A program made the position numbers and the translations under genes. DNA of 64,000 bases from Cokeromyces recurvatus. Its lineage: Eukaryota; Mucoromycota; Mucoromycetes; Mucorales; Mucoraceae. The stretch lies in contig NW_026251431.1 of the NCBI RefSeq assembly GCF_025118155.1, forward strand, positions 119,597 through 183,596, given 5' to 3'. Below are positions 11,309 to 22,973 of the stretch, piece after piece (position 1 is the stretch's first letter; each line of letters begins with the position of its first letter). The notes beneath the pieces are model-generated. The model saw only the letters and a program-made list of their open reading frames with translations. It searched no databases and was not told where the DNA came from.

Positions 11309-12935
11309 TTATATCGATTTATCTAATAAAAGTTGATCAATTTGTGTTTTGGAATAACCAAGTACATTTGACAAAATGTCATTGGTATGTGCACCCAAGA
11401 CGGGTGGAGGTAAACGCACTGTAGTGTGGGCTTCACTAAACTTGACAGGTGGGCCTACTATCTTGATCTTGCCTACTGTCTCATGTTCGATTTCATGTAC
11501 AAGACCCCTTGCGACAATCTGAGGATGTTCAAAGGTTTGTTGAATAGTATGAATGGGAGCAAATGGGAATCCAGAGCCATCCAACTTCTTTAACCACTCT
11601 GCCGTTGTAGCCTGTTGAAATCGTTCTTCTAGAATACGTATCATCTCTGTTCGATGTTTGACACGATCTGTATTACGTTTAAATTTAGGGTTATCCACAA
11701 GATGTTGGAGATCAAGACGGTCGCAGAGCTTAGCAAATTGACCGTCATTACCTGCTCCAATCATGACAAAGGAATCTAAAGTAGGGAAGACTTGATAAGG
11801 AACAATAGATGGATGTGAGGTACCCATACGTGTTGCTTCCCTTTGTCCGATAAGAAAGTTAGAGGCAATATTGGCTAATGAAGCAACTTGGGATTCAATC
11901 AAGGAACAATCAATGTGTTGTCCACGACCTGTAACTCCACGTTGAATAAGTGCAGCCAAGATAGCACTATGAGCATACAATCCAGTTGTAAGATCTATAT
12001 TTTTATAATACCACCGCCACAAAAGAGAGAGAGAGAGAGAGAGATGAATGACAAAAAAAAAAAAAAAAGGACCTACAAATATTTTTAAATTTACCTGTGA
12101 TGGCCACGCCTACTTTAACAGGTCTTCCATCTTGTTCACCTGTAATATGCATTAATCCAGCCTCAGCCTAATGATATTATTATTAAGAACAACAACAAAT
12201 ATATATATGTATAGTCTCTCTCTCTTTCTCTCCTTCAAGTACCTCAATAATCACGTCGTAGCCAGGTCTGTTTGCATAGGGACCTGTCTGACCATATCCA
12301 GTAATGGACGCATAAATCAATTTAGGATTTATTTTTTGAAGTTGCTGATATCCAAGTCCCAATTTTTCCAGTTTTCCCGGCAAATAGTTTTCGACCAAGA
12401 CATCCGATTGTCTTACAAGATCTTCAATCACCTTGCGTCCACCAGATGATTTCATGTTAACCGTCATTGAACGTTTATTACGGTTAACACATAAAAAATA
12501 AGCAGATTCACTGTGGTTATTATGTGTTGCAAAAGGTGGGCCCCAAGCGCGTGTATCATCTCCTCCCTTTGGATTCTCGACCTTAATAACATCTGCCCTA
12601 AGACAATTCAATTTGTTATATAAGGAAATAAAATAAAATAAAAAAGATCCCTCATCCCCTTTTTATTATTACCCCAAATCACCCAACATCATTGTACAAT
12701 AAGGACCAGCTTATGTAAAAAGGTCTTTAGCATGTAAAATTTATTATTATTATTTCTCTTTTATACCTAAAACTCGAGTTAAATCTAAAACTCGAATTCC
12801 TTCTAAAGGTCCTGCTTTACTCTTTTTTTCAATAAAATCTCTAAAATGTATTTGACATGAACTAAATCCACATTGTTGAACACTCCTTGTCCTTTTTAAA
12901 ATCAATCTATGACGAAGCAACAATAAATTATTCAT
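11309..12935 (-). CDS. Family III CoA-transferase, mitochondrial (SUGCT-like)
   Basis: Five exons on the minus strand: 12935-12767, 12709-12673, 12597-12243, 12167-12095 and 11994-11309. Together they give 439 aa, close to human SUGCT (about 445). The N-terminus is Arg/Leu-rich without acidic residues (RHRLILKRTRS), typical of a mitochondrial presequence. The mature enzyme starts with GPLEGIRVLDLTRVLGAGPYC, followed by MLGDLGADVIKVENP, GDDTRAWGPP, NRNKRSM and NPKLIYASITGYGQTGPY. GYD and GRGQHIDCSL are also present; all are hallmarks of the CaiB/BaiF family. SUGCT moves CoA from succinyl-CoA to glutarate or hydroxymethylglutarate in lysine/tryptophan breakdown; the exact substrate here is inferred. 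The family's catalytic Asp is expected just after the AEAGLMHITGEQDG region. The convergent Kelch-BTB gene ends 95 bp away. Confidence 0.92.
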
Positions 12936-13075
12936 TTTTTTTTTTGAGAAAGAAGACAATATATAAAAAAAAAGTTAAATTTTCTTTTTATTTTGGTTTC
13001 GGAATGATAATTCTTCCCCACATTTTAATTTTAGTAGCTTTTTTTTTTCCCTCTCCGTGTGTGTGTGTGTGTAAA

Positions 13076-14947
13076 TTAAAGTGTTAAGATGACAATGACT
13101 TCAGTTTCGGTCAAAACCATGATTGTTCCTGAAAGTATCAATTGTACACCAAGTACATCTCCTTCACCTCTTGTTAAATCTATTAATGACTGCTTTTTAA
13201 TGAATGCTCGACCAGCATGATAATAGAGATATGCATTACGATTACTTTCGATAATCGCACTGAATTCACCATTAGGATCATGGTGAATAAATCTTGCATC
13301 TCGTTTAGATGCCTGTACAAAGGCAAAGGCATCCAAGGTAGTCTCATGTTGAACCTCTAATTTACCCTCTTCTTCTCTTAGACTAAACACAAGCCCATCT
13401 ACATCAGATTGAAGACAAACAGATGTCATGTGTGAACTACTGGTAAAGGCACTACATAGCCAATTGGATCGGTTCTCAATTTCATCTTTTACCTGTCCAT
13501 CACGACTATAGACGGTAAACAACACGGGGTGTCCTTCTTCATCAATATCTTCATCCATATCTGTCGCTGCTGGATGTTGTGAAGGTGGTGGTGGTGGTGG
13601 TGCCATTCCAGTAGGGATTCCCTCATTTGGATCTTGTGTGAATTTATTCATATGTTGCTTGATTTCTTCGAGTCGAAGCGGTGTTAAGGTCTCTAGAATA
13701 CCATCATCATGATCAAAGAGTTGTGGCCATCGTGTCCTTTCATCTTCTTTTGTTAGGAATAATGTCAACGTATCATCTTCAAGCGTCCAAAGACAATCGT
13801 CTGGTCGAATGGTACTCCATAATTTACGATATGGATATGAGATTTGTTCATTTACTAATAGACTGAGGTGATCCTTTACAAATTTACAATTAATGGAGGA
13901 TTTGGGTGTACCTGAAGGTAGCTTGAACATCACCGTCATATCAGGTCCCTCTTGACTCCATTGATAGGCGGGTGATGTTACTGGCTTTCTGTCAATATCC
14001 ATCATCTCTTCTTGATCTTCTACCTCTGACAGTGAAATACGTTGAAAGCGTGTTTCACTACCCAAAACCAATCGACCATTTGGTGTTATCGAGTAATAGA
14101 CCGGAACCTCAGAGCCTCTCAAGATAAATAACACTCTAGGATGAATCACAATCGTATCATCATTTGTATTGGGTAAATCCATTTCCATCATGGCAATATT
14201 AAATTCTGTCTTTTGTTTAGCATTAGCACGACTGTAGACAAGAAAGGTGATTGTAGCGGCCGTGCGTTGTCCCGTCAATAGAACACAAGGAACAGGTGAA
14301 ATACCTTCATCCCCAGTTCCAGGATAAGCTACAGTAGCTAATGAAGCACCTACAAATTGTCCCAGCTGTGTCTCTTCAATACCTATCAATTCAATGTCAC
14401 CTACTCCATTTGAAACTAATAGCAGATCTCGACCCAGTGCTATCACTGAAGGTAACTGAAGGTCTAAGGGTACTGAGCTATCAGGTTCAGTAAATGAAGG
14501 TATAGGTCCAATGGGTTGAATAAGTTCACTAATCAAATGAATCGATGTTTCTTTTGTAAGCTATAACAATAATAAAAAAAGAAGACGTGTTTAATTAAAG
14601 AGAAAAAAGAAAAAGAAAAGAAAAGAAAAAGTTGATTCCACTCATTATTTCTTTCTGAAAAAAAACACTTCACTTACATTGTTAAAGACAATCATGTACA
14701 AATGGAAATTCTGATCAATAAAAAAAGCGGATCCTCTATTTTTATCGAGTGGATAACCATAAAAGAGGCTACTGAGACGAATACGTGCTTGCAAATCGCG
14801 GAAGCCTATACGTCGATCATTGGATTGTCGAAAGGGTTGTAAAGTTAATGATGTTCGAAATAGTTTAGATTCAGGAAAAGCGCTTAATTTGTAGCTTTCG
14901 AATTTAGGATTAAGTTTAGAAGGATCAGGTCTAAATTGTGAATTCAT
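13076..14947 (-). CDS. NudC domain-containing protein 1 (NUDCD1-like)
   Basis: Two exons, 14947-14678 and 14560-13076, give 584 aa, essentially the length of human NUDCD1 (583). The ATG is at 14947-14945; the intron is GTAAGT...TATAG, 117 nt. A CS/NudC fold is visible around residues 275-365: YQWSQEGPDMTVMFKLPSG, then LWSTI, CLWTLED and LTLFLTKEDERTRWPQLF. The flanking regions form a beta-propeller-like body as in NUDCD1, and a PPPPPP/acidic loop separates CS from the C-terminal half. NUDCD1 works as an Hsp90-related co-chaperone linked to dynein and splicing-factor clients in animals; a fungal role is inferred. It is divergent from RAD18, with 722 bp between start codons. Confidence 0.88.
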
Positions 14948-15669
14948 GTTTATATTTATATGTTTATCTATTTTTTTTTAGAAAAAAAAATGCAGCAGAA
15001 AAGTGGTAATGACAACAAGCGTATTATTATCCTTTCCTATATACACCCTTTATTTTACATAATTTCCAAAAACTGTCTGCTCTTGTATGGCACTTATTGT
15101 CTTCAGCTACTACTACTGTCTAAGTGACTCTAATTTTCTTTACTTTTTTTTTTTTTTTTAATTAATTGATTAATGGTGATCATTACAAATACACGTTTAT
15201 ATAAGTTTTTAAACTATTTTCATATATTATTTAGTAGAGAGTCTAAAAGTTTGCAATTTTAGCATAAAAAATGTATAATTTGATGAGTTTTCTTTTTTTT
15301 TATTTTATGATTAAAAGAAAAAGGAATTAAGTGATTATTTTCGATAATAACATTTGCAAACAATTGCAAGAGTTGGTACAAATCGTCGAGGAAAAAAACC
15401 CCCCCCAATAGTTAAGAAATCCGCATGTATCTAAGGATTACTTTGGTTGCATTAAATGTTAACAAAAATTGTAGATTGAACATGGTTAAACTTAAAACAC
15501 ATAAAAGTATTAAGTTTAGCCATTTCTCCTTGACAAAAGTTCATGACAGTTTATGGACAACGAAATTAAGCCAATCATATTGAGTTTTAAAACACGTTTT
15601 ATTATACAAGTCGCGTTGTTTAAACAACGTCTTCGCGTATTCCCTTTTTTTAATAGAAGAAAAAAAAAA
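14948..15669. promoter_or_regulatory. Divergent promoter region between NUDCD1-like and RAD18 genes
   Basis: The two genes are transcribed away from each other, so this 722-bp AT-rich spacer should hold both promoters. It contains T- and A-runs, a short C7 run near 15400, and no convincing coding frame. No specific operator was identified. Confidence 0.5.
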
Positions 15670-17181
15670 ATGCCATACACAAATAAAAAAGAAAGCTTTG
15701 ATGATCCAACAGAATTTACTACAACTCCATTCCAACTCCTCGATGAGCACTTACGTTGCCCAATTTGTAAAGAGCTCTTCAATACTACCATCATGCTAAG
15801 TACGTGTTCTCATTCCTTTTGTACACTTTGCATTCGTCGTAGTCTATCAACAGAACAAATATGTCCCAAATGTAGAAAGCCTGCTTATGAAAACAGCCTG
15901 ATCCATAACTATGATCTAGATAATGTTGTACGTCTATGGCGTGAATCTCGGTAAAAGTAAAACCAAAAAAAAAGGGAGGGGGGGAAATCTTGAATGACTG
16001 AATATACATTAAATAAACTAACACTGGGGCATTTAGGAAATTGTTTTTAGAGCTGGATAAAAAGACTACAATAGAACAACAACAAGAGGAAAATATTGAA
16101 CAAGTATCAAGCGATTCGGAATCTATTTTAATAGTTGATGATGATGATAAAAGTGAAGATTTTATACCATCCAATTTAAAAAACACTCGATCAAGTTATA
16201 ATAAAAGTACTAGAAAATCAACACGATTACAAAAGAATGAAGCATCCAATATAGATGATGATCAGCAGCAGCAGCAGCACCACCACCACCACCAACAGCA
16301 ACAACAACATATACCTTCTCAACAACAAAATTCTCCCGCAAACGAAAAAGATTTAAAATGTAAGGATAAACAAAATCAAATTCTGGACAACATAGATACT
16401 CATTTATTTTACTAGTATCATCTATGGTTCAGTGTCCAGTCTGTTTACAATATATGAAATATAGTGTACTTGATTTACATATTGAAGGCTGTTTACAGGG
16501 AGATCGCAGGATACCTCCTGACCCTATACAAAGATCCAATTCATATCCATCCTCGTCTTCTTCTAATCATAGTAGCAATAATAGCACGTCAATCTCTCTT
16601 CAACCTAAAAAGTAACGAAAATAAAAAAAAGTGAAGCATATATGCATATTGAAGTAGATATTAATATACATGTAATCATTAGACAAAAACAAGTGGATTT
16701 AGGAAAGAAGCCTGTGAAACAAGTATATACGATGATGAGTGATAAAGAATTAAGAGAATGTCTTAGGGTAAAATGATACCAAGACTAATAATGAATCAAT
16801 CAATCAATCCAAGCTAACATAACATATTAATTATAGTCTTTGAATTTACCTGACCATGGAGACAGACAAACTAAAATATGGCGTCATAAAGAGTATTTAA
16901 ATTTATATAATGCAAATGTTGACTCTGATAATCGAGTGAGTGCGAAAGTTTTGATTGAACGTTTACAAGCTATGGAGAAATTAAGACTATCCAATAATCA
17001 ATTAAAACGGAAATTAACAGATCCTGATGAACATAAAGTAAGTCTTTCATACACAATCATACAAGACGAAAACATTAATCCTTTTTTATAGCTAAAATAT
17101 GCGGATCATTTTTCACAATTAATAATGGACGTGAAAAAAAGGAAGCCCAAGGAAACAGAAGATAATAAAATTCCTCAATAA
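15670..17181 (+). CDS. RAD18: Postreplication repair E3 ubiquitin ligase Rad18
   Basis: Six exons, 15670-15950, 16037-16359, 16416-16611, 16683-16767, 16837-17037 and 17092-17181, give 391 aa. The RING finger lies at residues 27-65: CPICKELF...CSHSFCTLCI...CPKCRKPA. The next exon is acidic and includes a Gln/His run from cag/cac repeats. A UBZ4-type finger follows (CPVCLQYM...HIEGC). The SAP-type helix pair spans the exon 4/5 junction (MMSDKELRECLRSLNLPDHGDRQTKIWRHKEYLNLYNAN split by the intron). RING, UBZ and SAP in this order is diagnostic of Rad18, which with Rad6 monoubiquitinates PCNA at stalled forks. ATG 15670 was chosen because it immediately precedes the conserved region; an upstream open frame from 15553 is basic and passes through an A-run. 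C-terminus KIPQ. Confidence 0.93.
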
Positions 17182-17680
17182 AAATTGTTAGAAGAAAAGG
17201 ATACTCATAATAAATTTGTCCACCTACATACATATTTAGATTTCTTACAATCTACTCATAGTGGAGTCATTGTTGTTTTTTTTTGTTTAATAATAAAATT
17301 ATCTTGTATTACATAATCATTCGTATACTGGCTTTTATTAACAACGATAGTATATTCTTTAAAAAGAATATACGCATGTGTATATTAAATCATACAAACT
17401 TCTAATAACTAAAAGACTAAGCAATACATATCAGTATTATGAAGGGGCTTTTTTTTTCCCTTTTTTCTTTTTTACATAAGCTTCTTTTATTTTTAAGCCT
17501 TTACTGCGGTATTGTTTAATGACAATTGGTTCTTTTTTTTTTTTAAAAAAATTCATAATAAATTTTTTTTTAATTGTGAATCAGACACAAGCTGTCACAA
17601 AACTGGAACAAAACTAATATTTTATCCAATGAAAAAAAAATTTTTTTTCACATATTCAATTTCAGCGAAAGTCCAAAAAC
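17182..17680. other. Intergenic, AT-rich
   Basis: Downstream of RAD18. It contains the presumed 3' UTR, an inverted taAAAGAATATAC-type AT stretch near 17350, and T-runs. No coding frame was supported. Confidence 0.5.
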
Positions 17681-17690
17681 TATAAAAAGG
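17681..17690 (+). promoter_or_regulatory. Candidate TATA box
   Basis: TATAAAAAGG lies 18 bp before the ATG at 17708 and 30-40 bp after a CAAT-like motif (ttcaatttc). It suggests that the decayed coding region that follows once had its own promoter. Confidence 0.35.
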
Positions 17691-17707
17691 CTCGAAAAGT
17701 AAGCAAA

Positions 17708-18646
17708 ATGAATTTTTTCTTTAGTGACCGTACTCTACAGGATCTGTATACAGTACGTTTCAATTCTATGTTTTCCAAACTAGATACAATCTCCAAGTTA
17801 GTCGATGATTTTTAGTAGACCTTCTTTAGAGTGAAGTGTGGCGAATTGTTATCTCTCTGAGTACTTTTCGTCAGTTGATGATCTCGCCTGTCTTTTATTC
17901 CAAGGACATGGCACGGAAGGAGCTACAAGTCTGATAACTTAACCTTTTCTTTTTATATATTTTTATATTATAAATAAAAATGAAAAAAATGACTTACATG
18001 AAGATTTTTTTTGTGTTGTTTATCGAAAATTGGTCTTTATGTTTACATGTATATTTTTTTTTTTCGACTAAATGTAAAGAAAAAAGAGATATAAACTTAA
18101 AAATAAATTCCTATTTGTTCGAAAAAAAAAAGAAGGGCCATTTTGTTTAAATTTAGTGTAAATACTAATAGAAAGTGCGCCTGGGTGTGTTCATCAAAAG
18201 GGGAGGATACCTCACAACTTGTACAAAATAATGTCAGCAAAGTGCTGCAAACAATGAATCAGCCTGTATCTATAGAAGTTAATTCTCGAGACTTTGATTG
18301 TCTACTTGCTGCCGTTTGCTTTTATGTACAGGTAGTTTTTATCGACATTTACTAAAATGTAGTTTAGCAATGAGTATCCTAAGTTAAAGAAACTTTAAAC
18401 AATTAGAATCCTGTCAAAACAATTGTTACTGGATAAGGATCTCAATCTTCAGTCACGCCGATGCTTTTACTTGATAAATCAGTCTACAGTGGCTCAAATT
18501 ATTTTCCGTAGTAATAAACTACCTACTACTGACATATTACTTTCTACGTTGCTTCCCCATATCCGAAGTTTATATGTGTACGTTCAGTAATATAAATTTA
18601 AACACAATTCTGGTAACTCTGTACTAAATAATTCTAATAATCTAGA

Positions 18647-18679
<33 letters not shown>

Positions 18680-18790
18680 AAAGTCTTCACAATTCGCTTC
18701 TCCTTGGATAGTTTGTTGGCCAAAGACCTACACCATTTTGCATGGAATGGGTTATCTATTTCATTATGTCAATTTAATGTATTGATTATC
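17708..18790 (+). pseudogene. Unrecognised decayed coding region
   Basis: Several frames with coding character appear in order on the plus strand but are separated by stops and shifts. A 35-aa frame starts at 17708 (MNFFFSDRTLQDLYTVRF...). It is followed by a piece containing EVWRIVISLSTFRQLM (about 17830-17930). Next comes a frame at 18143-18355 with SSKGEDTSQLVQNNVSKVLQ. A piece follows with LLLDKDLNLQSRRCFYLINQ (18415-18590), and finally a block with FSLDSLLAKDLHHFAWNGLS (18690-18770). An A29 tract (18649-18677) sits between the last two. Composition is less AT-rich than the spacer. I could not name the family; an old transposon or a dead host gene are both possible. Confidence 0.4.
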
Positions 18791-18883
18791 GTAGACTAGC
18801 ATACTCGTACTATTTCTGATTTTTTCTTTCGCTTTTTTTTTTCTTCTCTTGACTCCTAAGAGGTTTTTATTACCTTTTCTCTC

Positions 18884-18889
<6 letters not shown>

Positions 18890-18924
<35 letters not shown>
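18890..18924 (+). repeat. T35 homopolymer
   Basis: An uninterrupted T tract lies in the spacer between the decayed coding region and the TMEM198-like gene. The rest of 18791-19361 holds no supported frame. Confidence 0.85.
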
Positions 18925-18925
<1 letters not shown>

Positions 18926-19361
18926 GGAACTGATTAAGGCTATACAGCATAATTAAATTACTATGTGTTCATTGGTCGTTTTTATTTTTATTATTAAAAA
19001 ATAAATAAATAAAATGGATCTTATTTAATCATATTATTATGAAATGAATAATGAAAATTTGGCAGTATTGTGTTATCTAATGACAGATCAATAATAAATA
19101 GTAAAATCTCTCTATTATTTTTTTTTTGTCAAGCCCGAGTTGTGTTATCCCGAGATCCATTTTTTTTTTTACTGTTATTATTACTACTATTTATAATTGC
19201 TAAAAATAGTAGGACTTTGTTATGTACTACAAGCCTTTTAATGCTGTTATAATAACAATCATTATTGACTCTTTTACTTTCTCTCTTCTTCTTCTTCTTC
19301 TTTACGACGTACATACTTTAGAATAACTAAAAAAAAGTTTCATTCGAGAATAAATATATAA

Positions 19362-20739
19362 ATGAAAGGATCCTTACTTAATAAATGGTTATGCTTCTGT
19401 TTGATTTTCATTAGTTGTGTAATAGTTGATGCTCGTCCTGCAAATGGACTTGCTAAACGACAAGCTATTGATAATAATGATATAAATATACTTCACCATA
19501 CAACTTCAACAAAATCAATAACCACAACAACAGCTACTACAACAGTTACTACTGCTACATCAACCCCAAATAAGGATGAACATGATGAAAACAACAACAC
19601 GAATAATGACAGTACAATTATTACAGCTGGAAGTACCGAATGGTATGGTAAAGTTATGAACGTTAATTATAGTCCACATGTCCCTTTCCCCCCTCCCCTC
19701 CCCTCCTCTCTCCCAGCTTCTTATTGAACTTTTATTATATATGTATACATATATACATATATATATCTACAAACTATATAGTGGCAGTCTATGGTACTGA
19801 ATCTGGGATTTCACCTCAAATGGCTTCCTTAGGAGCTGTACTCATCGTATTTGGTTTATTTTTATGCTCAATGGGTTTTAGGCTCTCTAAATTTATGTTC
19901 TTTGTTATGGGTTTATTAACTTTTGGATCTATAACCTGGATTGTGCTCGCAAATTGCAAGCCTGAAGCAGGTTATAGCAGGGACTCAATTACAATGATTG
20001 TTGTACCTGTTGGTGTGGGAGTTATAGGTGGGCTTGTTTACTATTTTATTTGGTCTCTGGCTATGTATCTTATTGGCGGTAAGTTATCTTATGATTACAA
20101 ATGACGTATATAGATAGATATAAATGATTATGTATAATGCATTTATATATTTATATATATTTATATTTATAGCCTTTGGAGGATTTCTTTTTGCTACCTT
20201 TATATGCTGTTGGAAAGATGATTTTTTGATTATAAATGTAAGTCAAAAAAAAAAAAAAAATCTCATTGTTATGATAATTAATTATTTTTATTATTTAGAT
20301 AATTGGAAGATATTGTTTTATAGGTGGATTTGCTCTTGTATGTGCTATTATCGTCTATTTTGCCATTCGACCCGTCATGCTTTTAACGACATCCTTTGTA
20401 GGCGCGTATATCTTTATGTTTGGTGTTGATTGTTTGGCACGAACAGGATTTATAGCAGGTCCTGAAGCACTTTATAATCATAACCCAAGAAACCTTGTTC
20501 AATATCAGCTGGGAACCAAAATTTATGTCTTATTAGCCATGATTATTTTTATGTTTCTAATGTCAGTTATATGGCAATACATTTTTAATAAGGCCATTGA
20601 GTTTGGCTTACATGTAGCAGCGGCAATAAAGGGTAAACAGGCTCATGAAGAGTTCCATGAACATCAAGATGAATTACCCGAACAACGAGACATGCCTGAA
20701 CAAGCTTCTGTACATCCTCCTACTTCAACACACCATTGA
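19362..20739 (+). CDS. Secretory-pathway multipass protein with TM7S3/TMEM198-like domain
   Basis: Four exons, 19362-19647, 19782-20078, 20173-20237 and 20299-20739, give 362 aa. A signal peptide is evident (basic start, then LCFCLIFISCVIVDA), followed by LAKR, a possible Kex2-type site at about residue 32. A Thr/Asn-rich extracellular segment follows (to about residue 95). Six or seven hydrophobic helices then include GAVLIVFGLFLCSMGFRLSK and MIVVPVGVGVIGGLVYYF. Others include ALVCAIIVYFAIRPVMLLTTSFVGAY (two helices) and YVLLAMIIFMFLMSVIW. Gly-rich helices and GxFGGxL-type repeats fit the TM7S3/TM198 (DUF4203) fold. The C-terminal tail is acidic/His-rich and cytosolic or luminal. Function in fungi is not known to me. 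Domain assignment is by pattern, so moderately sure. Confidence 0.8.
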
Positions 20740-20835
20740 TCGCCCTTGAATTTTAACTATTGTATTTTATTATTTGTTTGGAAGAAGTTCCAAAGATTTT
20801 TTTTTTTAATAACATGATTATATGTCTGTTTCTTA

Positions 20836-20878
<43 letters not shown>

Positions 20879-20879
20879 C
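20836..20879 (+). repeat. (aaat)n tetranucleotide microsatellite
   Basis: About eleven aaat/ataa units lie between the stops of two convergent genes (20739 and 20889), inside their shared 3' region. Confidence 0.9.
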
Positions 20880-20888
20880 AAAAATTTA

Positions 20889-21874
20889 TTATGATGACTT
20901 TTCTTTGTCTCGTTGATGGTCCCTTTTTTGAGCAGATGGATTTTGACTAAAGGCCGAATGAGTTTCAGCTGCTAACTTTGAACTCCAAGGTGTAGCTAAG
21001 GTCATATAATTCAAGCCAAAATTAGAATTAGATACACGAACGTTCCAAATAACTTCCCCTGTACTAGCTTTAAGACAGTAGACGTTTTTACCCGAACCTA
21101 CATACACCAAAAAATCTTGATTTCTAAGAGGTGGTTCAACAATAATAACCGGTATATTATACCATCCCCCAACGCAATTATAAGTCCATAACGTTTCTCC
21201 TGTTTCACTATCTATAGCCATCACTTTACCTCGTGCGCATCCAAAAACAATAGGCTTTATGTTAGTTAACATATCATAATCTGGGTATGACTCTTCTGTT
21301 TCCTCTTTTTGATAAGGTGGTAGTAGATTAGGCGATAATAGATTAGGAGTACTAATAATAGAGACTTCGTCTATACCAAAGCCCTATGAAGACCAAGAAA
21401 AAAAAAGGGGGGGAGGAATGATGATGATGATGAAAGAGAGAAAGCCTTATAAGTCTCTCTACACACTACTTATATATATCTATTGTAACTTACTGGCATT
21501 TTATTAACCCAAAGCGTTTTACCAGTCATTAGATCCATTGACGCTGTTCTTCCTCTTGAACCGACAATTAATCTGTCTGTATCGGTTACAAACAATGAGA
21601 CAATGCCTCCTAAACCACCTGTAGGGAATTTGGCTCTCCACAAACGACTACCATCTCGTTTATGAATTGCATATATTTTTCCATGCGTAGCGCAAATCAA
21701 GATATCATTTCGATCAAATATGTGTGGAAAAGTTTCTACAAAAGATTCCTCTTCTTCATCTTCATTATCATATTCTCGACATTTTTCCTTCTTACTATTA
21801 AATAAATTCATACTTGAAGATAAAAAAAATAAAAAATAAATAAAAAAAAGAGAAGGGGGGGGATTAAAAACCAT
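20889..21874 (-). CDS. PQQ-like beta-propeller repeat protein
   Basis: Two exons, 21874-21494 and 21383-20889, are joined by a 110-nt GTAAGT...CATAG intron. Repeats of the PQQ/propeller type are clear: ILICATHGKIYAIHKRDGSRLWRAKFP, LIVGSRGRTASMDLMTGKTLWVNKMP, VFGCARGKVMAIDSETGETLWTYN and YVGSGKNVYCLKASTGEVIWNVRV (listed as separate blades). Each ends in W after an Asp/Lys-Thr-Gly turn. This resembles the C-terminal propeller of AASDH-type enzymes, but no adenylation domain is encoded here. Two starts are possible: ATG 21874 adds a hydrophobic leader (FFIYFLFFLSSS), ATG 21811 does not. The sequence between them is A/T/G-run rich, so 21811 may be the true start. Product 291 or 270 aa. Function unknown. 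Confidence 0.75.
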
Positions 21875-22229
21875 TGCTTTATCTATTTAGTAGAAGAAAT
21901 TCTTTTTTTTTTCTTTCCAGGTGATCCGTTTCACAGCTAAGCATTTTTTTTACCAAAAAAATACATAAATAAATCACGTATACACTACTAGAATAACATG
22001 ATTCTACCCACTACGGCATTGAATAAAAAAAAATAAAGTAAAATAAGTCAGACAACTAAACCAAAAATAACGCATTACGTAGTCAAATACGAAGGATAAC
22101 TTAGTAAGATACATTATTCTATATTCATGTAAACATAATATTGAATATTTAACTAATTAATAAAGATAGCTCTACAGACTTTGAGTGTATATATTGTAAT
22201 TTTTTATCTCATCATCTTGTATCTCTTCT

Positions 22230-22269
<40 letters not shown>

Positions 22270-22973
22270 CAACAAAAAGACCAAAACTTCTCGACAAAGT
22301 TCAATTCAGATAGGTAAGACAGGAGATGCGCTCATAATTTCTTTGCTGAATATATGTACTCATATTTATGGATAAGCACTGCCTATTACAAAAAGGCAAC
22401 TCGGCTTTATATTTAAACTATTTCATTTCATTCATATAATGTCTTTTAAGAACTTTAAATAATGATCTGTTATGGCACTTAATAGACTTGAATTCTTAAG
22501 GAACCATGTTAATATTTAAATAGCTCATTTTTGTGAATCTTAAAAACTCTTGTAATTTTTACTTGCGCTTATTTTAAAAAATATTGGAATAATAAAGAGA
22601 AAGAAACAAGCATGGATAATAAATCACAAGAGCAGAAAAAAAAAGGGGGGATTTGCAAAGTGAAACACTTGTTTGCACTGATTTTAATGATCATTTTGTG
22701 CTAAATCAACAACTTAGTAGTGAAAAGCAAAATTTGCTCAAAATTTAAAACACCTATCATATTTTCTATATTTGGTAAAAAGGAAAAGAGGGTCCTATTC
22801 CACTTTTTTTTTTTTTTTTTTTTTGAGTATAAAGATCAGATAAGATTCCGCTATAAAAACGGTGTTCTATCAATTGTTTTACTTCTTCTTTTTGTTCTTT
22901 TTTTCTTATTTTTCTTTTAATTATATTAATAGTTGCTTATTCATTTTATTTATTTTTGTTCTTCAATTTTGAA
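21875..22973. promoter_or_regulatory. Intergenic region upstream of the copper ATPase gene
   Basis: About 1.1 kb of AT-rich DNA between divergent genes, with T-runs at 22232-22269 (T38) and about 22804-22824. TATAAAA at 22852-22858 lies 116 bp before the ATPase ATG and is a candidate TATA box. TTTGCTCA at 22733-22740 exactly fits the yeast Mac1 copper-response consensus, about 230 bp before the ATG. No coding frame of quality was seen. Confidence 0.45.
22232..22269 (+). repeat. T38 homopolymer
   Basis: An uninterrupted T tract lies in the divergent spacer between the PQQ-like protein gene and the copper ATPase gene. Confidence 0.9.

Noticed and set aside
22720..22920. Short frame just upstream of the copper ATPase
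   Set aside because: Phe/Lys composition from homopolymers; lies over the TATA-like and promoter region.
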